From positions 1-6,208 of the forward strand of contig JAJYHU010000373.1 of assembly GCA_021784615.1 (NCBI GenBank): a stretch of DNA of 6,208 bases, given 5' to 3'. Under the pieces are notes generated by a model. It was not told the origin of the DNA. It saw nothing but the letters and a program-made list of their open reading frames with translations, and ran no database searches. Numbering within the stretch: position 1 is the stretch's first letter; each line of letters begins with the position of its first letter. Positions 1 to 6,137 of this stretch are shown piece after piece. Origin of the DNA: Acidobacteriota bacterium. GTDB taxonomy: Bacteria > Acidobacteriota > Terriglobia > UBA7540. The translations under genes and the position numbers were made by a program.

Positions 1-2354
1 CCAAAGTAATGATGGTATTTTTGCAGCGATTCGATCAAAAGAAAATTTACCGGAAACCAAACCGGGCCGCGCCAGTTGGAATTGCCGCCGAACAGTCCGG
101 TGGTGGATTCAGCCGGTTCGTAATCCACCGAATGCGTGTTCCCGTCCAGACTCAGAATGTAGGGATGCTGTTGATGATACTTTGAGAGCGCGCGAACTCC
201 GAAGGGGGAGAAAAATTCATTTTCATCCAGCATATACTTCAGCACCCGCAAGATCCGCTGGCGGGTGGGGATGGCGAGGAGCCTGCGCACGCCGCGGTCA
301 GAGCTTTGGCTCGCGTCGATCAGGTTGAGAGTGTTGGGATGGTTGTCGATAAACCATTGCATCCTTCGCTTGAAGCCGGGGAAACGGTCCACGATTTCCG
401 GCTCGAGCGACTGGACGGCAAAGAGCGGAATCAAGCCCACCATCGACCGGACTCGCATGAAGAGATGGCTTGCGTTCGGCAGGTGAAGAACATCGTAGTA
501 AAAACCGTCTTCTTCGTCCCAAAGCGCAATCCCCTTGCCGCCGCGGTTGTTCATAGCGTCGGCGATATAGACGAAGTGCTCGAAAAACTTGCTCGCCACG
601 TCTTCATAGGCCGGGTCCTCTTTCGCCAACTCGAAGGCGATCACCAGCATGTTGAGGCAGAACATCGCCATCCAGCTTGTGCCGTCGGATTGCTCGATGG
701 AGCCGCCCATCGGCAGGGGCTTGGATCGGTCAAAGATGCCGATGTTATCGAGCCCCAGGAAGCCTCCTTCGAAGACGTTGTTCCCTTGCGGGTCTTTTCG
801 GTTGACCCACCAGGTGAAGTACAGCAGCAGTTTATGGAAAACCCTTTCGAGAAAGTTGCGGTCCGCCTTGCCGCGGCGCTTCTTCTCGATTTTGTAAACC
901 CGCCACGCCGCCCAGGCGTGGACGGGCGGATTGACGTCGCCGAAGGCCCACTCATACGCCGGGAGTTCGCCGTTCGGGTGCATATACCATTCGCGCAGCA
1001 GCAAGATGAGCTGCTCCTTGGCGAAGTCCGGATCAACCAGCGCCAGCGTGATGGTGTGGAAGGCAAGGTCCCAGGCGGCGAACCAGGGATACTCCCACTT
1101 GTCGGGCATGGAGATGACGTCATTGTTGTAAAGATGAAACCACTCGCGATTGCGCCCCTGCCAGCGCTCCGGCGGAGGCGGCGGATAGGCGGGGTCGCCC
1201 TCCAGCCACGTTCGCACGTCGTAGTGATAAAACTGCTTGCTCCAAAGCATTCCGGCAAAGGCTTGGCGCATCACGTTTTTGCCGTCCGCTGAAATATTTT
1301 CCGGAATGATCGTCTGGTAAAACTCTTTAGCCTCCGCGACGCGCTGGGAGAAGACCTGGTCGAAAGCTGTCTCCAGCATCCCGGGCACAGGCTTCTGGTT
1401 GGTGAACCGCAATCGCAATTCGACGCTCTTGCCCGCTGGAACCGACAGACGGTGATGCGCCGCGACCTTTGTCCCCGCGTTGGAGTTGACGCCCTCCCGC
1501 TTGCCATGAATGATTGCCTCGCTAATTCCGTCCTTCACCCCGGCTGACCGGTTCTTTGTTCCGAACAGCCGCTCAAAGTTGGTTTCGTTCTCAGTGAAAA
1601 GAAGCTCCGGAGTCCCATCTGCAAGCAGCCAGCGGCCCCCGTAGTATTCATGCTCGACCTTTACGACCGTGGCGCCGTTGAGGCTTTCTGCCTTGCTTGC
1701 CTTGGGTTGCCGGTCCCCGCGCCCCCATGACCAGCGGTTGCGGAACCAGAGCGTTGGCAGCAGTCGCAACTCCGCCGCTTCGAGCCCCCGATTCCACGCG
1801 GTGATGCGAACCAGAATATCTTCCTCGCTTGCCTTTGCGTATTCAACGAACACGTCGAAATAGCGGTCCTGGTCAAAAACGCCCGTGTCCAGCAGTTCGA
1901 ATTCGGGGCTTTCGCGGCCTCGCCTGCGGTTTTCCTCCACTAAACGCGTGTACGGAAACTCCGCCTGGGGATATTTGTACAAGTATTTCATGTAGGAGTG
2001 GGTGGGAGTTGAATCCAAATAAAAGTAATATTCCTTAACGTCCTCGCCGTGATTGCCTTCATTCCCCGTCAGGCCGAACAATCGTTCTTTCAGGATGGGA
2101 TCGCGCCCGTTCCACAGCGCCAGAGCAAAACAGATGTATTGATGGCGGTCGCAAATGCCCGCAATGCCGTCTTCGCCCCAGCGGAAAGCGCGGCTGCGGG
2201 CGTGGTCGTGAGGCAGATATTCCCATGCCGTCCCGTCGGGGCTGTAATCCTCGCGCACGGTTCCCCATTGCCTTTCAGCCAGGTACGGCCCCCAGCGTTT
2301 CCAGTGGCCTTCCCGCTGGCGCGATTCCGTAAGCCTTTGCTCTTCTGCTGTCAT
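1..2354 (-). CDS. GH63/MGH1-like family glucosidase, C-terminus cut off by window edge
   Basis: Large glycoside hydrolase of the (alpha/alpha)6-barrel type, related to GH63 glucosidases and mannosylglycerate/glucosylglycerate hydrolases. The frame reads without a stop from ATG at 2354-2352 to the left edge, giving 784 complete codons. Relatives recalled from memory are roughly 880-900 residues, so about 100 are probably missing. There is no signal peptide, so it should be cytosolic. The N-terminal part (about 1-170) has WKRWGPYLAERQWGTVREDY and a Gly/Asn-rich LTGNEGNHGEDVKEYYFYLD stretch typical of this bacterial subfamily; the middle is a beta-rich domain. The barrel carries AAWDLAFH (426-433), whose Asp429 is the likely general acid by analogy with GH63 enzymes, EGGFLGLDNI (529-538) and NWRGPVW (760-766). 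The catalytic base in relatives lies near the C-terminus and is probably outside the window. The start is fixed by AGGGAGGAG seven bases upstream. Family call is firm; the substrate (an alpha-glucoside or glucosylglycerate-like solute) is not known. It is transcribed away from sdhCDAB. Confidence 0.87.
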   Translation of the reverse strand, partial: MTAEEQRLTESRQREGHWKRWGPYLAERQWGTVREDYSPDGTAWEYLPHDHARSRAFRWGEDGIAGICDRHQYICFALALWNGRDPILKERLFGLTGNEGNHGEDVKEYYFYLDSTPTHSYMKYLYKYPQAEFPYTRLVEENRRRGRESPEFELLDTGVFDQDRYFDVFVEYAKASEEDILVRITAWNRGLEAAELRLLPTLWFRNRWSWGRGDRQPKASKAESLNGATVVKVEHEYYGGRWLLADGTPELLFTENETNFERLFGTKNRSAGVKDGISEAIIHGKREGVNSNAGTKVAAHHRLSVPAGKSVELRLRFTNQKPVPGMLETAFDQVFSQRVAEAKEFYQTIIPENISADGKNVMRQAFAGMLWSKQFYHYDVRTWLEGDPAYPPPPPERWQGRNREWFHLYNNDVISMPDKWEYPWFAAWDLAFHTITLALVDPDFAKEQLILLLREWYMHPNGELPAYEWAFGDVNPPVHAWAAWRVYKIEKKRRGKADRNFLERVFHKLLLYFTWWVNRKDPQGNNVFEGGFLGLDNIGIFDRSKPLPMGGSIEQSDGTSWMAMFCLNMLVIAFELAKEDPAYEDVASKFFEHFVYIADAMNNRGGKGIALWDEEDGFYYDVLHLPNASHLFMRVRSMVGLIPLFAVQSLEPEIVDRFPGFKRRMQWFIDNHPNTLNLIDASQSSDRGVRRLLAIPTRQRILRVLKYMLDENEFFSPFGVRALSKYHQQHPYILSLDGNTHSVDYEPAESTTGLFGGNSNWRGPVWFPVNFLLIESLQKYHHYF

Positions 2355-2361
2355 AACCAGA

Positions 2362-2370
2362 CTCCTCCCT
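2362..2370 (-). promoter_or_regulatory. Strong ribosome-binding site of the GH63-like gene
   Basis: On the minus strand this reads AGGGAGGAG, a near-complete Shine-Dalgarno sequence, followed by 7 nt (TCTGGTT) and the ATG at 2354. It decides the start codon of the hydrolase, because no comparable site precedes other in-frame starts nearby. Confidence 0.8.
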
Positions 2371-2390
2371 GGAGTTATGCCCCATTCCAT

Positions 2391-2448
2391 CCGCCGGGAA
2401 AAGTCCTTGGCAAGGTTTACGCCAAGCCGCTTTCCCATCTCCCGGCGG
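2391..2448 (-). repeat. Nested inverted repeat upstream of the hydrolase RBS
   Basis: CCGCCGGGA at 2391-2399 is perfectly complementary to TCCCGGCGG at 2440-2448 (9 bp). Inside it, CTTGGC (2406-2411) pairs with GCCAAG (2421-2426) around a 9-nt loop. The base of the structure lies 20 nt upstream of the Shine-Dalgarno sequence of the hydrolase gene, so in a minus-strand transcript it would be a 5' leader stem-loop; as DNA it could be a binding site. A second pairing, GGGAAAG (minus strand, 2436-2430) with CTTTTCCC (2404-2397), shares bases with the outer stem and would compete with it. The pairing is seen directly; the regulatory role is inferred. Confidence 0.5.
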
Positions 2449-2505
2449 CAAAAGCCCATTATCTCATTGCTGGTCCCTACAGAACGAGCCTATCCTCCCC
2501 GATAA

Positions 2506-2534
2506 TTGCAAATTTCCGTGGTAAGAGTTATTGT
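2506..2534 (+). promoter_or_regulatory. Candidate sigma70-type promoter for sdhCDAB
   Basis: TTGCAA (2506-2511, four of six matches to TTGACA) is followed after 17 bp by TATTGT (2529-2534, four of six matches to TATAAT). If used, transcription would start near 2541 and give a leader of about 200 nt before sdhC, carrying the hairpins at 2559-2581 and 2605-2623. A second, weaker candidate is TTGCCA (2656-2661) with GATAGG (2678-2683), 16 bp apart, which would give a much shorter leader. Both are matches by eye to a degenerate consensus. Confidence 0.25.
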
Positions 2535-2558
2535 AGTGCATCTGTGAGCCCCATTTTT

Positions 2559-2581
2559 CGCCGCTCTGGGAGCGACGCTAC
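2559..2581 (-). repeat. REP-like element: GTAG plus imperfect palindrome
   Basis: On the minus strand the sequence begins with GTAG (2581-2578) and continues into a hairpin with arms CGTCGCTC (2577-2570) and GAGCGGCG (2566-2559) around the triloop CCA. All eight positions pair, one as a G-T wobble. A GTAG or GGAG foot next to an imperfect palindrome is the hallmark of REP sequences mobilised by REP-associated tyrosine transposases (RAYTs). Only one copy is in the window, so repetitiveness cannot be shown here. Confidence 0.4.
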
Positions 2582-2604
2582 AGAAAAGGCCGTGACGATA
2601 TTCC

Positions 2605-2623
2605 GCAACTTTCATTAAGTTGC
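2605..2623. repeat. Perfect 7-bp inverted repeat in the sdh upstream region
   Basis: GCAACTT (2605-2611) and AAGTTGC (2617-2623) are perfect inverted copies around the 5-nt spacer TCATT. The half-site spacing of about one helical turn (12 bp centre to centre) fits a homodimeric repressor or activator site; in RNA it would be a simple hairpin. No U-run follows, so it is not a typical terminator. It lies 122 nt before the sdhC start. Confidence 0.4.
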
Positions 2624-2744
2624 CTTACCTGGCGAGGTTAGCCACTGCGCCGGCATTGCCAACCGCGCAACACTTGCGATAGGATGTCGTGTTCGCTCGA
2701 ACATTCTCTTCCAAGGTGTGGAGTAAAGGGAGAAGCACGTTATT

Positions 2745-3119
2745 ATGGGAAAAATCTCAAAGTACGTTACGTACCGCGGGCAAGAAGGCCAGTGGTCGTG
2801 GCTGCTGCACCGCATCACGGGCATTGGAGTGTTTCTTTTTCTGCTCGCCCACATTCTTGACACCGCGATGATCGGCTGGGGGCCCCGGATCTACAACGAG
2901 ACGATGGCGATCTACCGGCATCCCCTGTTTCGCATCGGTGAAGTCATCCTGGCGGGCGCCGTGCTTTACCATGCTCTCAATGGAGTTCGGATTATCATTA
3001 TCGACTTCTGGCCGGAGTCCAACGCGGCGCAGAAGAAGTATTTCTATGCGGTGGTGGTGCTTTTCACGCTGATTTTTGTGCCTGCCGCAATCTATATGAT
3101 GGCTTGGATGACCAAGTAG
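2745..3119 (+). CDS. sdhC: Succinate dehydrogenase cytochrome b556 subunit SdhC
   Basis: One of two membrane anchors of respiratory complex II; it helps bind heme b and the quinone that accepts electrons from succinate. At 124 residues it has normal SdhC length. Three membrane segments are visible at about 19-41, 62-86 and 98-121. The first opens with the family signature WLLHRITG (19-26); Arg23 corresponds to the quinone-site Arg31 of E. coli, while the position of E. coli Ser27 is Trp19. The second helix holds YHALNGVR (75-82), where His76 is the expected axial heme ligand (E. coli His84), and Asp87 matches the conserved Asp 11 residues later. The start at 2745 follows GGGAG (2728-2732) with a rather long 12-nt spacer. 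First gene of the sdhCDAB operon; sdhD follows after 9 nt. Assignment to SdhC rather than SdhD rests on the HRxTG motif and gene order. Confidence 0.9.
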   Translation: MGKISKYVTYRGQEGQWSWLLHRITGIGVFLFLLAHILDTAMIGWGPRIYNETMAIYRHPLFRIGEVILAGAVLYHALNGVRIIIIDFWPESNAAQKKYFYAVVVLFTLIFVPAAIYMMAWMTK

Positions 3120-3128
3120 GAGGGACGG

Positions 3129-3509
3129 ATGAACGGAGCGGGACGGCCAAGGCCGCAGGGCGGCATCGAGCTTTATGCGTGGATCTTCATGCGCGTATCG
3201 GGCGTCGTGTTGCTGATCATGGTCCTGGTGCACTTAGCCATCATGCACATCATCAACAACATTGAAGTCATTAATTACCATTTTGTCGCCCAGCGCTATG
3301 CCACGCCTTTCTGGCGAACCTATGATCTGGTCATGTTGTGGCTGGCGTTCATCCATGGGGTGAACGGCGTGCGCGTGATGATTGACGACTACGTGGGTTC
3401 ACGCGGCTGGCGATTGCTTTCGCTGGCCTCGCTTTACGTGCTGGGATTCATTTTCCTGGCGCTGGGTTCGCTGGTCATTTTAACGTTTAATCCCGCCCGG
3501 CCTTTTTAG
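3129..3509 (+). CDS. sdhD: Succinate dehydrogenase hydrophobic membrane anchor SdhD
   Basis: Second membrane anchor of complex II, 126 residues, with three predicted membrane helices at about 18-42, 63-86 and 96-122 after a short Pro/Arg-rich N-terminus. IHGVNGVR (75-82) gives His76, the expected second heme b ligand (E. coli His71). Asp87 and Tyr88 fall exactly 11 and 12 residues later, as do quinone-site Asp82 and Tyr83 in E. coli SdhD. The presence of both His ligands supports a heme-containing anchor with two subunits. The start is set by AGGAGGG (3118-3124), which overlaps the sdhC stop codon and lies 4 nt before the ATG, suggesting coupled translation of sdhC and sdhD. The next gene, sdhA, begins 38 nt downstream. 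The motif HxxNGVR at residues 76-82 is shared at identical numbering with SdhC. Confidence 0.9.
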   Translation: MNGAGRPRPQGGIELYAWIFMRVSGVVLLIMVLVHLAIMHIINNIEVINYHFVAQRYATPFWRTYDLVMLWLAFIHGVNGVRVMIDDYVGSRGWRLLSLASLYVLGFIFLALGSLVILTFNPARPF

Positions 3510-3511
3510 CG

Positions 3512-3527
3512 GCCTCGGGCGTGAGGC
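3512..3527 (+). repeat. Small intercistronic hairpin between sdhD and sdhA
   Basis: GCCTC (3512-3516) pairs with GAGGC (3523-3527) around a 6-nt loop in the 38-nt gap, the largest gap within the operon. It lies just after the sdhD stop and 8 nt before the GAGG ribosome-binding site of sdhA (3536-3539). No U-run follows, so it is not a terminator. It could mildly affect mRNA processing or the ratio of membrane to catalytic subunits, but five base pairs can arise by chance. Confidence 0.3.
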
Positions 3528-3547
3528 ACTGAACTGAGGTCCATGGA

Positions 3548-5272
3548 ATGCTCCAACGCTATGATGCATTGATTGTCGGCGCCGGGGGCGCCGGCTTGAT
3601 GGCTGCGCTGCAACTCTCCTCGCACGGCCATGTGGCGGTACTCAGCAAGCTCTATCCCACCCGCTCGCACACGGGCGCCGCGCAGGGAGGCATCGGCGCC
3701 GCGCTTGGGAACGTGGAAGAAGACCACTGGGAATGGCACATGTTCGATACGGTCAAGGGCGGCGATTACCTGGCCGACCAGGACTCCGTCGAAATCTTGT
3801 GCCGGGAAGCCATTGAGACGGTCTACGACCTGGAGCACTGGGGCCTGCCTTTCAGCCGCACGCCGGAAGGCAAGATTGCCCAGCGGCCTTTTGGCGGCCA
3901 CACGCGCGAGTTCGGCAAAGCTCCCGTGAGCAGAGCCTGCTATGCGGCGGACCGCACCGGGCACATGATTCTCCAGACGATGTACCAGCAGTGCGTCAAG
4001 AACGACGTCCATTTTTACAACGAGTACCACGTGATCGATCTGCTGATCGAGCAGGGGCAATGCGCGGGCGTGGTGGCAATCTGCCTGGAGACCGGAGAAA
4101 TTCACACTTTTCGGGCCAAGGCCGTTATTTTTGCGACGGGCGGCTTCGGAAGGATTTTTCGCGTCACTTCCAACGCGCATGCGCTCACGGGCGATGGGAT
4201 GTCCGTGGTCCTGCGCCGCGGAATCCCGCTCGAAGACATGGAATTTTTCCAGTTTCATCCGACGGGCATTTACAAGATGGGCATTTTGCTCAGCGAGGCC
4301 GCCCGGGGTGAAGGCGCCATTCTGAGGAACAAGGATGGCGAGCGCTTCATGGAACGCTATGCCGCCACGCTTTTGGACCTTGCGCCGCGCGATATGGTTT
4401 CTCGCGCCATCTACCGTGAAGTTCGGGAAGGACGCGGGATTAACGGCAAGAATTACGTTCACCTGGATTTCACCCACCTGGGCCGCGAGGTGCTGGACCG
4501 CAAGCTGCCGGACATCACGGATTTTGTGCGGACCTATCTGGGCATTGAGCCGGCCAAGGAGCTGGTGCCCGTGCAACCCACCGCCCACTACGCCATGGGC
4601 GGCATCCCGACCGACAATGACGGCCGCGTGGTGATTGACGAGAAAAACACTCCACTGCCCGGGCTTTACGCCGCCGGTGAAACGGCTTGCGTTTCCGTGC
4701 ACGGCGGAAACCGCCTGGGAACCAATTCGCTGGTGGACATCCTGGTCTTCGGGCGCCGCAGCGGCCGCCACGCCGCCAACTTTATCAAGCAGAACGATCT
4801 GGCGCCCCTCGGGCCGAATCCCGAAGAGCGTGCTCGGGAAATGGTGGGGCGGTTGATCAACAGTAGAGGCAAAGAACGGGCCGCCGACATCCGGGATACG
4901 CTTCAGGACGAAATGATGGAGAAGGCCTCGGTGTTCCGCGATGCGCCCACCTTGACGGCCATGCGCGAGAAGCTGCGGGAAATCCGCGACCGCTACACCC
5001 ATGTGAAGCTTGAAGACAGCGGCGCAAAATACAACACGGAATTGCTGGAGGTCTTGGAGCTGGGGTCTTTGATCGACGTTGCGGAAGTGCTGGTGGAAAG
5101 CGCGCTGGCACGCCAGGAGAGCCGTGGAGCGCACTTCCGGGAAGATTTCCCCAAGCGCGACGACCCGAACTGGCTGAAGCACACTTTAGCCTACCAGGGC
5201 CCCAAGGGAATCGAGTTCAAGTACAAGCCCGTGACCATTACCAGGTTCGAGCCCAAGGAAAGGAAGTACTGA
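3548..5272 (+). CDS. sdhA: Succinate dehydrogenase flavoprotein subunit SdhA
   Basis: Catalytic subunit of complex II: oxidises succinate to fumarate and passes electrons through covalent FAD to SdhB, linking the TCA cycle and respiratory chain on the cytoplasmic membrane face. Length 574 residues is normal. The Rossmann motif GAGGAG (11-16) is followed by RSHTGAAQGG (39-48), where His41 is the residue that carries FAD covalently. Active-site residues match the family: His237 in FQFHPTG, Arg281 in APRDM (E. coli Arg286), His347 in HYAMGG and Arg389 in GGNRLGTNS. The capping domain covers about 230-345 and the helical C-terminal region about 440-545. The start at 3548 is chosen because GAGG (3536-3539) lies 8 nt upstream; an out-of-frame ATG at 3543 is too close. 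sdhB follows after 3 nt, and AGGAAG at the end of sdhA serves as its ribosome-binding site. Fumarate reductase FrdA is the close alternative; SdhC/SdhD with heme ligands favour Sdh. Confidence 0.96.
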   Translation: MLQRYDALIVGAGGAGLMAALQLSSHGHVAVLSKLYPTRSHTGAAQGGIGAALGNVEEDHWEWHMFDTVKGGDYLADQDSVEILCREAIETVYDLEHWGLPFSRTPEGKIAQRPFGGHTREFGKAPVSRACYAADRTGHMILQTMYQQCVKNDVHFYNEYHVIDLLIEQGQCAGVVAICLETGEIHTFRAKAVIFATGGFGRIFRVTSNAHALTGDGMSVVLRRGIPLEDMEFFQFHPTGIYKMGILLSEAARGEGAILRNKDGERFMERYAATLLDLAPRDMVSRAIYREVREGRGINGKNYVHLDFTHLGREVLDRKLPDITDFVRTYLGIEPAKELVPVQPTAHYAMGGIPTDNDGRVVIDEKNTPLPGLYAAGETACVSVHGGNRLGTNSLVDILVFGRRSGRHAANFIKQNDLAPLGPNPEERAREMVGRLINSRGKERAADIRDTLQDEMMEKASVFRDAPTLTAMREKLREIRDRYTHVKLEDSGAKYNTELLEVLELGSLIDVAEVLVESALARQESRGAHFREDFPKRDDPNWLKHTLAYQGPKGIEFKYKPVTITRFEPKERKY

Positions 5273-5275
5273 TCC

Positions 5276-5974
5276 ATGCAGGTGACGCTGAAAATCAGGC
5301 GCTTCAATCCGGAGAAGGATCAGGAGCCGTGGTGGGGTGAATATAAATTTGACGCCGAGCCCACCGACCGGCTTCTCGATGCCTTGAACCACGTCAAGTG
5401 GCATGTCGACGGGACCCTGACTTTCCGCCGTTCCTGCGCCCACGGAGTCTGCGGCTCGGACGCCATGTTGATTAACGGGAAAAACGGCCTGGCCTGCAAG
5501 CTGCTCCTTAAAAACCTTGGAAGCAAGATTACTATTGAGCCCATGCGGGGCTTCCGCGTCATCAAAGACCTGCTGGTGGATATGGAAGCGTTTTTTGACA
5601 AGTACCGCAGCATAAAGCCCTACTTCATTACCCGTTCTCCGGAACCGGAAAAGGAACGTCTGCAATCCTCTGAACAGCGGCAGAAGTATGATGACACTAC
5701 CAAGTGCATCCTGTGCGGCGCCTGCACCACTTCCTGCCCGTCCTTCTGGGCCAACCCTGACTACGTGGGACCCGCGGCAATTGTGAACGCCCATCGCTTT
5801 ATCTTTGATAGCCGCGACGAAGGCGAAGAGGAACGCTTGAGCGTCCTGAACCTCAATGAGGGCGTGTGGCGCTGCCGGACGATCTTTAATTGCGTCGAAG
5901 CCTGCCCCCGAGGCATCAACGTTACTCGCGCCATCGGAGAAATCAAGAAGGCGCTGCTCCTGCGAAAAATCTAA
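5276..5974 (+). CDS. sdhB: Succinate dehydrogenase iron-sulfur subunit SdhB
   Basis: Electron-transfer subunit of complex II, carrying electrons from FAD in SdhA through [2Fe-2S], [4Fe-4S] and [3Fe-4S] clusters to quinone. All ligands are present in 232 residues. The plant-type ferredoxin domain has Cys54, Cys59, Asp62 and Cys74 (Asp as third ligand, as in E. coli SdhB). In the C-terminal domain, Cys144, Cys147, Cys150 and Cys210 bind [4Fe-4S], and Cys154, Cys200 and Cys206 bind [3Fe-4S]. Two quinone-site residues differ from E. coli: Trp164 is Ala159 (in FWANPD) and His207 is Arg201 (in CRTIFNC). The stretch GPAAIVNAHRFIFDSRD resembles actinobacterial SdhB as I recall it. The start lies 3 nt after the sdhA stop, with AGGAAG (5261-5266) 9 nt upstream. 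It is the last gene of the operon; no clear intrinsic terminator follows. Confidence 0.95.
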   Translation: MQVTLKIRRFNPEKDQEPWWGEYKFDAEPTDRLLDALNHVKWHVDGTLTFRRSCAHGVCGSDAMLINGKNGLACKLLLKNLGSKITIEPMRGFRVIKDLLVDMEAFFDKYRSIKPYFITRSPEPEKERLQSSEQRQKYDDTTKCILCGACTTSCPSFWANPDYVGPAAIVNAHRFIFDSRDEGEEERLSVLNLNEGVWRCRTIFNCVEACPRGINVTRAIGEIKKALLLRKI

Positions 5975-5979
5975 GGCCG

Positions 5980-5990
5980 GCGGTCACCGC
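5980..5990. repeat. Short perfect inverted repeat after sdhB
   Basis: GCGGT-C-ACCGC begins 6 nt after the sdhB stop codon. In RNA it would form at most a GCGG/CCGC stem with a TCA loop. No run of T follows, so I do not call it an intrinsic terminator, although it is placed where the end of the sdh transcript might be processed. A second short perfect repeat, CCCAA-T-TTGGG, lies at 6014-6024. Confidence 0.3.
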
Positions 5991-6108
5991 GCGCGCTGGG
6001 AAACTTTTCTCCCCAATTTGGGTTATCACACAGACTTGATGCCGGGTTTGTTGCCGGGATTCTCAAGGCGTGGCCGGCAGGGCGCCAATTTCGCGGAAGT
6101 TTCGCTGT

Positions 6109-6137
6109 AGTATAATGGCTTTTTCAGCCACTATTCT
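6109..6137. repeat. Imperfect hairpin overlapping the TATAAT box
   Basis: AGTATAATGGCT (6109-6120) and AGCCACTATTCT (6126-6137) are inverted copies matching at 10 of 12 positions around the loop TTTTC, with a perfect 5-bp core TGGCT/AGCCA. The TATAAT motif sits in the left arm. It is either a binding site overlapping a promoter or a stem-loop in a transcript reading out of the sdh operon. Confidence 0.4.
6111..6116 (+). promoter_or_regulatory. Perfect TATAAT -10 candidate for a gene beyond the right edge
   Basis: TATAAT at 6111-6116 matches the bacterial -10 consensus exactly. No good -35 is found 16-18 bp upstream (ATTTCG at 6088-6093 is poor), so the match alone carries the call. Transcription would start near 6123 and run off the window. 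The sequence ends in AGAAGGAA (6201-6208), which could be the ribosome-binding site of a plus-strand gene beginning just outside. Confidence 0.3.

Larger units (their letters stand above)
2355..2744. other. Divergent intergenic region with structured elements, no gene
   Basis: This 390-bp stretch separates the divergent hydrolase and sdhC starts. The plus-strand frame open across 2049-2618 is mostly antisense to the hydrolase, has no ribosome-binding site and resembles no protein family, so I do not call a gene. The region must hold promoters for both units. From left to right it contains a nested inverted repeat (2391-2448), weak minus-strand -10 candidates (GATAAT at 2463-2458 and TACAAT at 2535-2530, neither with a good -35), a weak plus-strand promoter candidate (2506-2534), a REP-like hairpin (2559-2581), a perfect 7-bp dyad (2605-2623) and a looser dyad (2636-2664). 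Confidence 0.75.

Noticed and set aside
306..1292. 328-residue plus-strand open frame
   Set aside because: It is antisense to the GH63-like gene, whose minus-strand frame shows recognisable catalytic and structural motifs across this stretch.
2049..2618. 189-residue plus-strand frame reaching into the intergenic region
   Set aside because: Its first half is antisense to the hydrolase N-terminus, it crosses the hydrolase start and the inverted repeats, has no ribosome-binding site and resembles no protein family.
3506..5182. 558-residue open frame on the minus strand, antisense to sdhA
   Set aside because: It lies entirely inside the firmly identified sdhA, matches no family I know and has no ribosome-binding site; long antisense frames are common opposite GC-rich genes with biased third positions.
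5186..5794. 202-residue minus-strand frame opposite sdhB
   Set aside because: It is a shadow of sdhB, whose complete set of cluster-binding cysteines leaves no doubt about the coding strand.
5980..5990. Intrinsic terminator after sdhB
   Set aside because: The stem is short and no run of T follows, so the usual requirements are not met.
5856..6110. 84-residue plus-strand frame running past the end of sdhB
   Set aside because: It begins in another frame within sdhB, has no ribosome-binding site and contains no recognisable motif.
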